Shown here: one piece after another, positions 1 through 8,142 of the stretch
Layout of the letters: each line of letters begins with the position of its first letter
Position numbering within the stretch: the stretch's first letter is position 1
Origin: Geodermatophilaceae bacterium NBWT11
GTDB lineage: Bacteria; Actinomycetota; Actinomycetes; Mycobacteriales; Geodermatophilaceae
DNA: 64,000 nt
Assembly (NCBI GenBank): GCA_014218215.1
Contig: CP043652.1
Span: forward strand, 2,232,001 to 2,296,000
Reading direction: 5' to 3'
The notes under the pieces: model-generated
Database searches by the model: none
The model's input: only the letters and a program-made list of their open reading frames with translations
What the model was told of the DNA's origin: nothing
Translations under genes and position numbers: made by a program

Positions 1-1
1 C

Positions 2-694
2 CGGGTGCAGCGGGTCGTCGTCGTCGGCACCGGGAACGTCGCGCTCGACGTGGCCCGGATGCTCGCCGGGGACGTCGGCCGGCTGGCCGGCACCGAGACC
101 TCCCCGGCCGCGCTCGAGGCGCTGCGCACCAGCGCGTTGCGCGAGGTGGTGGTGGTCGGCCGTCGCGGTGCCGAGGACGCCGCCTGCAGCCGGTCGGAGC
201 TCCGCGCGCTGACCCACCTGGCCGGCGTCCGCACCGTGCTCGCCGGGGAGGCCCCCGACGGCGCGGCCCCCGGCAGCCTGGGCGAGCTGTTCGCCGGGCT
301 CCACCGGTTCGACGACGACCTGTCGGCCGCCCCCGGGCCCGGCCGCCGGATCGTGTTCGCCTTCGACCGGGCCACCACCGAGCTGGTCGGGAGCGAGCGG
401 GTCGAGGGCATCACCCTGACCGGCAGCGAGGGGAGCACGACCGTCCCCACCGAGCTGGTGGTGCGGGCGATCGGCCACCGCGGCACGGAGCTGCCGGGAC
501 TGCCCTTCGACGAGGAGCTCGGCCGGGTGCCGCACAGGGCCGGTCGGGTGACCGGCGGACCCACCGGCACCTACGTCGTCGGCTGGGCCAAGCGCGGGCC
601 CTCGGGCGGCATCGGTGCCAACCGCGCCGACGCCGAGGAGACCGTGGACTCCCTGCTGGCCGACGCCGCCGCCGGCCTCATCGGCCGGCGGTAG
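2..694 (+). CDS. fprA: Ferredoxin-NADP(+) reductase, FprA type (5' end missing)
   Basis: The reading frame is open to the left edge, so only the C-terminal half (about 230 residues) is present. It begins in a Rossmann segment (VVVGTGNVALDVARM) followed by VVGRRG, and ends with a GWAKRGPSGGIGANRADA segment. These are features of the adrenodoxin-reductase-like, two-dinucleotide-fold FprA flavoproteins, which pass electrons from NADPH to ferredoxin in the cytoplasm. It runs toward the oppositely oriented SDR gene 21 bp away. It could supply electrons to a nearby oxidative pathway, but nothing in the sequence proves that. The family call is firm; the true start lies outside the window. Confidence 0.85.
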   Translation, partial: RVQRVVVVGTGNVALDVARMLAGDVGRLAGTETSPAALEALRTSALREVVVVGRRGAEDAACSRSELRALTHLAGVRTVLAGEAPDGAAPGSLGELFAGLHRFDDDLSAAPGPGRRIVFAFDRATTELVGSERVEGITLTGSEGSTTVPTELVVRAIGHRGTELPGLPFDEELGRVPHRAGRVTGGPTGTYVVGWAKRGPSGGIGANRADAEETVDSLLADAAAGLIGRR

Positions 695-715
695 CGCCGG
701 GGGCAGCGCCGGGAC

Positions 716-1537
716 TCAGCCCTGGGCCAGCTCGGCCACGTGCTGCCACTCCTGCCAGCCGGCCAGGCGCTTCTCGTAGTCGGCGGTGGCGATGCCCAGC
801 GGGGCCGAGCCGAAGAAGACCCGCAGCGGCGGGTTCTCGGCGTCCACGACCTGGAGCACCGCGGCGGCGGAGGCGGCCGGGTCGCCGGGGGAGGAGACCC
901 GGGCCTTGCGCTGCTCGGCGGCCTTCTCCCGGAACGTGTCGTAGGCCGGGTTCGGCGTGGCGTGCTTGGCCGAGGCGCCGCCCCAGTCGGTGTCGAACCC
1001 GCCGGGCTCGATGAGCGTCACGTGCACGCCGAAGTCGGCGACCTCGGCAGCCAGGGCCTGGGAGAAGCCCTCCAGGGCCCACTTGGAGGCGTTGTAGACC
1101 CCGATGTTCGGGAACGCGGAGATCCCGCCGATGCTCGAGACCTGCAGCACGTGGCCCGAGCCCTGTGCGCGCAGGAAGGGCAGCGCGGCCTGGGTGACCC
1201 AGAAGGCGCCGAACACGTTGGTCTCGAACTGGGCGCGGACCTCGGCCTCGGAGGCCTCCTCGATCATCCCGAACTGGCCGTAGCCGGCGTTGTTGACCAC
1301 GACGTCGAGCCGGCCGAAGTGCGCGTGGGCCTGCTCGACGGCCGCGAACACCGCGGTCCGGTCGTCCACGTCGAGCCGGATCGGGAGGAGCCGGTCGCCG
1401 AAGCGCGCGGCGAGGTCGTCCAGGGAGGCGGTGTCCCGCGCGGTGGCGGCGACTGCGTCCCCGCGCTCGAGGGCGGCGATGGACCACTCGCGACCGAAAC
1501 CGCGGGAGGCCCCGGTGATGAACCAGGTCTTGGGCAT
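716..1537 (-). CDS. SDR family oxidoreductase
   Basis: A 273-residue classical short-chain dehydrogenase/reductase. It has the cofactor motif TGASRGFG (residues 8-15), NNAG (82-85), a catalytic Ser near 135 and YNASK (Tyr148, Lys152). Acidic residues following beta-2 are absent, so NADP(H) is possible. Substrate is unknown. It is the last gene of a leftward unit (monooxygenase, two acyl-CoA ligases, this gene), 15 bp after the preceding stop. A role in oxidising or reducing a hydroxyl or keto intermediate of that catabolic unit is inferred from position only. Confidence 0.88.
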   Translation of the reverse strand: MPKTWFITGASRGFGREWSIAALERGDAVAATARDTASLDDLAARFGDRLLPIRLDVDDRTAVFAAVEQAHAHFGRLDVVVNNAGYGQFGMIEEASEAEVRAQFETNVFGAFWVTQAALPFLRAQGSGHVLQVSSIGGISAFPNIGVYNASKWALEGFSQALAAEVADFGVHVTLIEPGGFDTDWGGASAKHATPNPAYDTFREKAAEQRKARVSSPGDPAASAAAVLQVVDAENPPLRVFFGSAPLGIATADYEKRLAGWQEWQHVAELAQG

Positions 1538-1552
1538 GTCAGGCCCAGCGCA

Positions 1553-3130
1553 TCAACCGGCCGGACTGTTCCGTACCGACGCCCGCAGCACGTTCTTCTG
1601 GATCTTCCCGGTGGGGGTGCGAGGCAGCTCCTGGACCAGCACCAGCGACTCCGGGTACTTCTGCCGGGCGATGCCGAGCCCGTCGAGGAACGTGGTGAGC
1701 GACGCCAGGGTCACCGTCGCCCCGGCCCGGGGGACGACGACGGCGCAGCCCCGCTCGGTCAGCACCGGGTCCGGCACGGCCACCACCGCGACGTCGGCGA
1801 CGTCGGGGTGCCGGTACAGCAGGTCCTCGACCTCCTTGGCGCTGATGTTCTCCCCGCCGCGCAGGATCAGGTCCTTGCTGCGGCCGGTGACGGTGAGGAA
1901 CCCGGCCTCGTCGACCCGGCCCAGGTCCCCGGTGGCGAACCAGCCGTCGGCGTCCACCACCTGCCGGTCGAGGCCGTGGTAGCCCAGGAACATCTCCGGG
2001 GCCCGGGCCCGCAGGTGGCCGACCGTGCCGGCCGGCACCTCGCGCTCCTCGTCGTCCACCACCCGCAGCTCACCGAGGCCGACCACCCGGCCGTCGGTGT
2101 CCGCGCGCAGGTCGGCCGGGTCGTCGGCGTGCCCGGCGGTGACGGTGGGGATCTCGGTGGAGCCGTAGACCCGGACCACCGTGCAGTCCAGGTCGCGGGC
2201 GGCCTCCCGCACCAGCTCGGGCGGCACGTCGGCCCCGCCGCAGCCGAACACCCGCAGGGACGAGGACGCCGGCCGGGCCGGGGAGTGCGTCAGCCCGTGC
2301 AGGAACGGGGTGGCTGCGACCGTGACGCTGCAGCCCTCGGCCTCGATCAGCGCCCAGCCGCGCTCCGGGGACCAGACGTCGCAGAACACGACCGCGGTGC
2401 CCAGCAGCGACGCCAGGTGGAAGCCGTAGAGCACCCCGGTCACGTGCGCGACCGGCGAGGCCGCGAGCACGACGTCGTCCCCGGTGAGCTGCAGGTGGGC
2501 GACCATGCTGCGGTCCTCGTGGCCGAGGGTGTCGTGGCTGTGCACGGCGCCCTTGGGGTCGGACTCGGTGCCCGAGGTGTAGAGCAGGCACACCGGGTCG
2601 CCGCTGGTGCGCCCCGGCTCGGCGTGCCCGCCCTCGGTGGTCGAGAGCAGCTCGTCGAAGCCGGGCGCGCGGGCGGTCACCACGTGCTCGAGGGCCGGGC
2701 AGTCCGCCCGCAGCCGCTGCGCCATCGCGGTGTGGTCGCACCCGCGGAACACCCCGGGGACGACGAGCACCCGCGCCCCGCCCGAGCGCAGCGCGAACCG
2801 CATCTCGGAGTCCCGCAGGATCGGCATCAGCGGGTTGCTCACCGCGCCGAGCCGGATCGCGGCCAGGTGGACGACGAGCGCCTCCCACCAGTTGGGCAGC
2901 TGCTGGGCCACGACGTCCCCGGGCCCGACGCCGAGCCGGCGCAGCCCCGCGGTCGCCCGCACCACCCGGTCGTCGAGCTCGGCGTAGGTCAGCCGGACGT
3001 CGCCGTCGACCAGGGCGAGCCGGTCGGGGTCGGCACCGGAGACCCAGGCGTCGAGCAGCGTGCCGTCGTACGCGCCGGCGGCGGTCCACCGCTCCCGGAC
3101 GGCGTCCGACGCGCGCGGGAAGGTGCTCAC
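1553..3130 (-). CDS. AMP-dependent acyl-CoA synthetase (cyclohexanecarboxylate-CoA ligase-like)
   Basis: A 525-residue ANL-superfamily adenylate-forming enzyme. Visible are the P-loop-like LLYTSGTESDPKG motif, the YGSTEIP segment, the TGDLGRVDEAGFL hinge region, and a C-terminal PRTPTGKIQKNVLR carrying the catalytic lysine. It should activate a carboxylic acid with ATP and CoA; the substrate is unknown. The GTG start at 3130 overlaps the upstream ligase stop by 4 bp (GTGA). An in-frame open stretch continues far upstream, but it overlaps the preceding ligase gene and looks non-coding. Two adjacent ligases suggest that two different acids, or substrate and ring-cleavage product, are activated. 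Confidence 0.88.
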   Translation of the reverse strand: MSTFPRASDAVRERWTAAGAYDGTLLDAWVSGADPDRLALVDGDVRLTYAELDDRVVRATAGLRRLGVGPGDVVAQQLPNWWEALVVHLAAIRLGAVSNPLMPILRDSEMRFALRSGGARVLVVPGVFRGCDHTAMAQRLRADCPALEHVVTARAPGFDELLSTTEGGHAEPGRTSGDPVCLLYTSGTESDPKGAVHSHDTLGHEDRSMVAHLQLTGDDVVLAASPVAHVTGVLYGFHLASLLGTAVVFCDVWSPERGWALIEAEGCSVTVAATPFLHGLTHSPARPASSSLRVFGCGGADVPPELVREAARDLDCTVVRVYGSTEIPTVTAGHADDPADLRADTDGRVVGLGELRVVDDEEREVPAGTVGHLRARAPEMFLGYHGLDRQVVDADGWFATGDLGRVDEAGFLTVTGRSKDLILRGGENISAKEVEDLLYRHPDVADVAVVAVPDPVLTERGCAVVVPRAGATVTLASLTTFLDGLGIARQKYPESLVLVQELPRTPTGKIQKNVLRASVRNSPAG

Positions 3131-4824
3131 GCCAGGGTCTGCTTCGCCCGCTCGGCCAGCAGGAACTTGCGGGGCCGACCGGACGGCGTCAGCGGGATCT
3201 GGTCCGGTGCGATGGCCAGCACGTGCCGGGGCACCTTGTACCGGGCCAGCCGCTGCGCGGCGAAGGCCAGCACCTCGGCGGCGTCCAGCTCGGCGCCCGG
3301 GGCCAGCACCACCCAGGCGACGCCGACCTCGCCCATCCGCTCGTCGGGCAGCGGGACGACCAGCGCCGTGGTGATCCCGGGGTGCTCGGCCAGGACCACC
3401 TCGACGTCCCCGGGCACCACCTGCTCCCCGCCGCAGCGGTAGCAGTCCTTGACCCGGCCGGCCAGCCGCAGCCACCCGTCGGCGTCCACCGAGCCCAGGT
3501 CGCCGGTGCGCAGCCACCCGTCGGCGGTGAAGGTCGCGGCGTCGGCGGCCGGGTTCTCGAAGTAGCCGGTGATCACGCCGGGGCCGCGGGCCAGCAGCTC
3601 GCCGACCGCGCCGGGCTCCAGCGGCTCCCCGGTCACCGGGTCCGCGGTGCGGTAGACGACCAGCCGTCGGTCCAGCGCGGGGTCCCCGGCGACGCCGGCG
3701 TCCCGCACCCGGCCGTTCGTGGTGCGCCGCCGGTCCGGCGGGTCCTCCGGGCGGGTGCACGTGGTGGAGGCCGTCGTCTCGCTCTGCCCGTAGCCGGTGA
3801 CCACCTCGACGTCACCGAACACCTCGTCGATGGCGTCCCAGATGCCGGCGGGGGACACCCCGCCGGAGGAGAACAGGTGGGTCAGCGACGACACGTCGTG
3901 CACGTTCTCCCGCAGCTCGGCCAGCACCGCCAGCGTCATCGTGGGGATGAGCAGCGCGTCGTCACAGCGGTGCTCCTCGATCGCGGCCACGGTGCTCGCC
4001 GCGTCGAAGGACAGCTGCGCGACCAGCGAGCCGCCCACGAACGGCACCGTCAGCAGGCCCTCGACGAAGCCGTACACGTGGTACATCGGCAGCGAGAACG
4101 TCAGCCGGTGGCCGTCGGCGAAGGCCCGGCCGAACACCGAGGAGAACGCCGCCCGCAGCAGCATGTCGTGGGTGAGCGGCACGCCCTTGGGCTCGCCGGT
4201 CGTGCCCGAGGTGAACAGCAGCACCGCGGCGTCGTCCGGGTCCCCGGTGGACTCCTGCAGCGGCGCGGTCTCGGAGAGCGCGGCCAGCGTCGTCGTCCCC
4301 TTGCGGGGCAGCGCCTGCCCGGTCTCCACGACGACGACGTGCCGCAGCTCGGGCAGCGACTCCCCGCCCCCGGCGGTCTCCCAGCCCGGGGCCAGCTCGT
4401 CGAGCATCGCCAGGTGGTCGGTGCCCCGGAAGGAGTCCATGACCACCAGTGCGACGGCGTGCGAGCGGCGCAGCACGAAGCCGAGCTCCGCCGTCCGGTT
4501 CAGGAAGTTGATCGGGACGGCGGTGACCCCCAGCCGGCTCAGCGCGTGGGTGACCACCGGGAACTCCGCGTAGTTGGCCAGCACCACCCCCACGTGGTCC
4601 CCGGCCCGCACCCCCAGCCCGGCCAGTCCGGCGGCCAGCCGGCGGGAGCGCTCGGCGACCTCGGCGTACGTCCACCGCACCCGGTCGGTGATCACGAACG
4701 GCCGGTCGGCGAACTCGGTGCAGGCGTGGTCCAGCGCGCCGGACAGCGTCCGCGGCGTCCACGTCGGGAAGCGCTCCTCCAGCAGCTCGCGCCGCCGGGC
4801 GGGGGAGAGCGGGTGTGCGGTCAC
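3127..4824 (-). CDS. AMP-dependent acyl-CoA synthetase
   Basis: A 565-residue adenylate-forming ligase starting with GTG (MTAHPLSPARRRELLEERFP...). Hallmarks are LLFTSGTTGEPKGVPLTH (nucleotide binding), VVTGYGQSETT, LRTGDLGSVDADGWL, and a C-terminal LTPSGRPRKFLL with the expected lysine. It resembles fatty-acid or aromatic-acid CoA ligases; the substrate cannot be read from sequence. It overlaps the upstream monooxygenase stop by 4 bp and the downstream ligase start by 4 bp, so the three are almost certainly co-transcribed and translationally coupled. Confidence 0.9.
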   Translation of the reverse strand: MTAHPLSPARRRELLEERFPTWTPRTLSGALDHACTEFADRPFVITDRVRWTYAEVAERSRRLAAGLAGLGVRAGDHVGVVLANYAEFPVVTHALSRLGVTAVPINFLNRTAELGFVLRRSHAVALVVMDSFRGTDHLAMLDELAPGWETAGGGESLPELRHVVVVETGQALPRKGTTTLAALSETAPLQESTGDPDDAAVLLFTSGTTGEPKGVPLTHDMLLRAAFSSVFGRAFADGHRLTFSLPMYHVYGFVEGLLTVPFVGGSLVAQLSFDAASTVAAIEEHRCDDALLIPTMTLAVLAELRENVHDVSSLTHLFSSGGVSPAGIWDAIDEVFGDVEVVTGYGQSETTASTTCTRPEDPPDRRRTTNGRVRDAGVAGDPALDRRLVVYRTADPVTGEPLEPGAVGELLARGPGVITGYFENPAADAATFTADGWLRTGDLGSVDADGWLRLAGRVKDCYRCGGEQVVPGDVEVVLAEHPGITTALVVPLPDERMGEVGVAWVVLAPGAELDAAEVLAFAAQRLARYKVPRHVLAIAPDQIPLTPSGRPRKFLLAERAKQTLA

Positions 4825-6413
4825 CGGGCGGCCGCCGTGAGGTGGAACCCGTCGTAGCCGTCGGCCACGACCTTGTCCAGGACCCGGGTGTAGCCCCGCA
4901 CCCCGCCGACGTAGGGCGTGAACACCCGTGGCTTGCCGGGCACGTCGTCCCCCATGTAGTAGCTGCGGGCCTGCGGGTAGAGCGTGGCCTCGGCCCGTTC
5001 GTTGACGTGGTCGACCCACCGGTCCTGGGCGGCGGCATCGGCCTCGATCACGTCCGCGCCCCGTTCCCCGGCGGCCTGGAGCAGGTCGGCCACCCAGTCG
5101 ACGTGCTGCTCGATGCTCAGCAGGACGTTCGACAGCAGCGAGGGGCTGCCGGGGCCGGCGATGACGAACAGGTTGGGGAACCCGGCCACCTGGACGCCCA
5201 GGTAGGTGCGCGGCCCGCCCGACCACGCCTCGCGCAGCGTGAGCCCGTCCCGGCCGACGATCTCGGGCTTCAGCAGCGCCCCGGTCATCGCGTCGAACCC
5301 GGTGGCGAAGACGACGACGTCGAGCTCGACCTCCCGCTCGGTGGTCTGCAGCCCCCGCGGGGTGAAGCCGGTGACCGGGGTGTCCCGCACGTCGACCAGG
5401 TCGACGTCGTCCCGGTTGAAGGTCTCGAAGTACCCCGAGTCCACCGGCGGCCGCTTGGCCCCGAAGGGGTAGCCCTCGGGCAGCAGGTGCGGCAGCAGCT
5501 CGGGCTTGGTCACCTTCTCGGTGATCTTGGCCCGGACGAAGTCCGCGACGGTGGCGTTGGCCGCCTCGTCGAGCATCAGGTCGCGGTAGGCCAGCAGGAA
5601 CCCGAAGCCGGTGGTCGGCCACTGCTCCTCGTAGTGCCGGCGGCGCTCCTCGGGGTCCACCTCGAGGGCGGACTCCCGGCTGACCGGGAAGCTCAGCCCG
5701 GTCGGGGAGGTGCGCGCGGCCTCCCGTCGCTCCCGGTAGACGGCCTTGACCGCGGCGTCCTCGGCGTCGTCCACGGGTGCGTTGGTGGCCGGGATGGAGA
5801 AGTTCGGGGTGCGCTGGAAGACGGTGAGGTGCGCGGCCTGTTCGGCGACGACGGGGATGAGCTGGGTGCCCGACGACCCGGTCCCGATGACGCCGACCCG
5901 CTTCCCGGTGAGGTCGACGCCCTCCTTCGGCCACCGGGCGGTGTGCAGCACGGTGCCGGTGAAGTCGTCCTGCCCGGGCAGCTCGGGGTCCTTGGGCACG
6001 CTCAGCTGGCCGGTGGCCATGACCACGAAGCGGGCCCGCCAGGCGCCGGCCGTGGTCTCCACGTCCCACCCGCCGTCGCCGAACACCATCCGGGTCACCC
6101 GGGTGTGCAGGTGCACGTCGCGGGCCAGGTCGAAGCGCTCCACCACGTGGTCGACGTAGCGCAGGATCTCCGGCTGGGTCGCGTAGCGCTCGGTCCAGCG
6201 CCACTCCTGCTCCAGGTCGGGGTCGAAGCCGTAGGAGTAGTCGTGGCTGCGGACGTCGCAGCGCGCCCCGGGATAGCGGTTCCAGTGCCACACGCCACCG
6301 ATCCCGTCCCCGGCCTCCAGCACGGCCACGCTGTGCCCGCGCTCGCGCAGCGTGTGCAACGCGCGCAGACCGGCGAAGCCGGCTCCCACCACCACGACGT
6401 CGACGTCGGTCAT
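4821..6413 (-). CDS. Flavin-containing Baeyer-Villiger monooxygenase
   Basis: A 530-residue class B flavoprotein monooxygenase. It has two Rossmann motifs (GAGFAG, residues 10-15; GTGSSG, 177-182) flanking the Baeyer-Villiger fingerprint FTGTVLHTARWP (151-162), which matches FxGxxxHxxxWP. It should insert oxygen next to a ketone, making an ester or lactone with NADPH and O2. I chose the ATG at 6413, directly before the FAD motif; an upstream in-frame ATG would add 13 residues without homology. It is first in the leftward unit with two CoA ligases and an SDR, and faces a divergent enoyl-CoA hydratase. This arrangement fits degradation of a cyclic ketone or terpenoid/steroid-like ring. Confidence 0.9.
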   Translation of the reverse strand: MTDVDVVVVGAGFAGLRALHTLRERGHSVAVLEAGDGIGGVWHWNRYPGARCDVRSHDYSYGFDPDLEQEWRWTERYATQPEILRYVDHVVERFDLARDVHLHTRVTRMVFGDGGWDVETTAGAWRARFVVMATGQLSVPKDPELPGQDDFTGTVLHTARWPKEGVDLTGKRVGVIGTGSSGTQLIPVVAEQAAHLTVFQRTPNFSIPATNAPVDDAEDAAVKAVYRERREAARTSPTGLSFPVSRESALEVDPEERRRHYEEQWPTTGFGFLLAYRDLMLDEAANATVADFVRAKITEKVTKPELLPHLLPEGYPFGAKRPPVDSGYFETFNRDDVDLVDVRDTPVTGFTPRGLQTTEREVELDVVVFATGFDAMTGALLKPEIVGRDGLTLREAWSGGPRTYLGVQVAGFPNLFVIAGPGSPSLLSNVLLSIEQHVDWVADLLQAAGERGADVIEADAAAQDRWVDHVNERAEATLYPQARSYYMGDDVPGKPRVFTPYVGGVRGYTRVLDKVVADGYDGFHLTAAAR

Positions 6414-6440
6414 GGGGCGACTGTGGCCCTGGACACGTCG

Positions 6441-6475
6441 GGCTGTCAACACCTACGTTGGCGTTGACGACAGCC
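6441..6475. promoter_or_regulatory. Candidate TetR operator in divergent promoter
   Basis: Between the monooxygenase and enoyl-CoA hydratase genes, GGCTGTCAAC (6441-6450) is mirrored by GTTGAC (6463-6468) followed by GACAGCC. The arms are GTCAAC and GTTGAC with a 12-bp spacer, and they contain TTGAC -35-like elements on both strands. This is the expected position for binding by the TetR regulator encoded downstream. Inferred. Confidence 0.5.
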
Positions 6476-6498
6476 GGGACGACGACGGAGGAACCGAC

Positions 6499-7422
6499 AT
6501 GGGCCGCAGGGTGCCGACACCATCGATGCTCACCTACGAGAAGGAGGGCCGGATCGCCACCATGACGCTGAACCGGCCCGACCGGGGCAACGCGCTGTGC
6601 CGGCAGCTGCGCGACGAGATGGACGACGTCCTCGACGACCTGGACAGCGACGACGACACCCGGGTGCTCATCGTCGCCAGCAACGGAAGAAACTTCTGCA
6701 CCGGCTACGACCTGTCCGAGTGGGGCTACCTCTGGGGCACCGGTGAGCCCTCGCGGCCCGAGGACAGCCGCCCGCACCGCCGCGCCCCCATCTTCAGCCG
6801 CCGCGAGTTCCACGAGTCCCGCGAGCGCTGGATGCGGCTGTGGCGCATCCGGCAGGCCACCGTCGGCGTCGTCCGCGGAGCCTGCGTGGCCGGCGGGCTG
6901 GACCTGGCCGGCGTCCTCGACGTGGTGTTCGCCGCCGACGACGCGACCTTCGGCCAGCCCGAGGCCCGCACGATGGGCGAGATCCACACCTTTGGCATGT
7001 GGCCGGTGCACCTGGGCATGCGCAAGACCAAGGAGTGGCTGTTCACCGGCGACTCGATGACCGGCACCGAGGCCGAGCAGTACGGCCTGGTGAACAAGGC
7101 CGTCCCCGCCGACGAGGTGATGGCGGTGGCCCGCACCTACGCCGAGCGGATCAGCCACGTGCCGCTGGAGATGCTCTACAGCCACAAGGAGGCCACCAAC
7201 CGCTGGTGGGACGCGATGGGCATCGCCTCGGCGATCGCCGCGGCCAACGACGCCGACGCGATGGCGATCGCCGGGCCCGCGATGGCGGACTTCGAGCGCA
7301 TCCAGCGGGCCGACGGCGTCCGGGCCGCGGTCGAGGACCGGGACGAGCCGTTCAGCCACCACCGCACCTACTGGGAGGCCTACCAGGCCGGTCGCGCGGC
7401 GGAGCGCGCGTCCCGGGAGTGA
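6499..7422 (+). CDS. Enoyl-CoA hydratase/isomerase family protein
   Basis: A 307-residue crotonase-fold protein. The N-terminal TYEKEGRIATMTLNRPDRGNAL is typical. The first oxyanion-hole region is NGRNFCTGYDLSEW and the second VVRGACVAGGLDLAG; DDATFGQPEARTMGE follows. The start at ATG 6499 is set by GGAGGA at 6487-6492. Slightly longer than standard hydratases (about 260) because of an insertion near residues 75-110 rich in charged residues. The role would be hydration or isomerisation of an enoyl-CoA formed after the CoA ligases. It is followed 1 bp later by a TetR gene, so the two are likely co-transcribed, opposite to the monooxygenase operon. Confidence 0.9.
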   Translation: MGRRVPTPSMLTYEKEGRIATMTLNRPDRGNALCRQLRDEMDDVLDDLDSDDDTRVLIVASNGRNFCTGYDLSEWGYLWGTGEPSRPEDSRPHRRAPIFSRREFHESRERWMRLWRIRQATVGVVRGACVAGGLDLAGVLDVVFAADDATFGQPEARTMGEIHTFGMWPVHLGMRKTKEWLFTGDSMTGTEAEQYGLVNKAVPADEVMAVARTYAERISHVPLEMLYSHKEATNRWWDAMGIASAIAAANDADAMAIAGPAMADFERIQRADGVRAAVEDRDEPFSHHRTYWEAYQAGRAAERASRE

Positions 7423-7423
7423 G

Positions 7424-8083
7424 GTGAGCTCCCCCGAGCCCTCCAGCGACCTCGGTCGGCGCCGGGCCGCCCGGCGGGACTCCGGCAAGCCCGCGTTCGC
7501 CGAGCGCCGGGCCGAGATCGTCACGGCCGCGGCCCGGGTCTTCTCGGGCCGCGGCTACGCCCGGACGACGCTGGCCGACGTCGCCGCCGAGCTCGGCATG
7601 GACCGGGCCTCGCTCTACCACTACGTGGGCAGCAAGCAGGAGCTCTTCCAGGACGTCGTCGGCGAGACGGTGGAGCGCAACGCCGAGCGCGCCGAGGCGA
7701 TCGCGGCCGGCCCGGGGACGCCTGCGGACAAGCTGCGTGAGCTGGTCACCGAGATGATGGCCAGCTACGCCCGCAGCCACCCGTTCCTCTACGTCTACCT
7801 GCAGGAGGACCTGCGCGCCGTCACCCCGGACCGCTCGGAGTGGGCCCAGCACATGCGGCGGGTCAACAAGCGCTACGAGAACGCCGTGGTGGCCATCGTG
7901 GCGGCCGGGGCCGACGACGGGACCTTCGCCGTCCGTGGTGACCCGTACGTCGTCGCAGCCGGGGTGATCGGGATGGTGTCCTGGACCAACCGCTGGTTCG
8001 ACCCCGGGACGTCGGCGTTCACCGCCGCCGAGATCGCCCGGACCTACGCCGACACGCTCGTGCTGGGGCTGTCCGCGGGCTGA
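7424..8083 (+). CDS. TetR family transcriptional regulator
   Basis: A 219-residue regulator. After a basic leader, residues about 25-75 form the TetR helix-turn-helix (EIVTAAARVFSGRGYARTTL, then LGMDRASLYHYVGSKQELF). The C-terminal half is an all-helical ligand domain of the kind seen in fatty-acid/steroid catabolism regulators. The GTG start lies just after the hydratase stop. It probably represses the divergent monooxygenase and hydratase units through the inverted repeat at 6441-6475, with a CoA thioester as possible inducer; both points are inferred. A strong hairpin follows. Confidence 0.88.
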   Translation: MSSPEPSSDLGRRRAARRDSGKPAFAERRAEIVTAAARVFSGRGYARTTLADVAAELGMDRASLYHYVGSKQELFQDVVGETVERNAERAEAIAAGPGTPADKLRELVTEMMASYARSHPFLYVYLQEDLRAVTPDRSEWAQHMRRVNKRYENAVVAIVAAGADDGTFAVRGDPYVVAAGVIGMVSWTNRWFDPGTSAFTAAEIARTYADTLVLGLSAG

Positions 8084-8088
8084 ACGCA

Positions 8089-8126
8089 CGAGCGCCCCTC
8101 CCGACCGTGGTCGGGAGGGGCGCTCG
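8089..8126. terminator. Bidirectional terminator hairpin
   Basis: A perfect 18-bp stem (8089-8106 with 8109-8126; GAGCGCCCCTCCCGACC arm) with a 2-nt loop as written, lying between the convergent TetR and channel genes. There is no U-tract on either side, as is usual in high-GC actinobacteria. Confidence 0.8.
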
Positions 8127-8142
8127 CAGGGTGCGGGGTGGG

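Noticed and set aside
740-3442. 900-codon open frame on the + strand
   Set aside because: It lies opposite the SDR and CoA-ligase genes, is Gly/Arg/His/Val-rich without any domain, and is a GC-bias shadow.
3127-7524. 1465-codon open frame on the - strand
   Set aside because: Only the part up to 4824 reads as a CoA ligase; the rest is out-of-frame shadow of the monooxygenase and hydratase.
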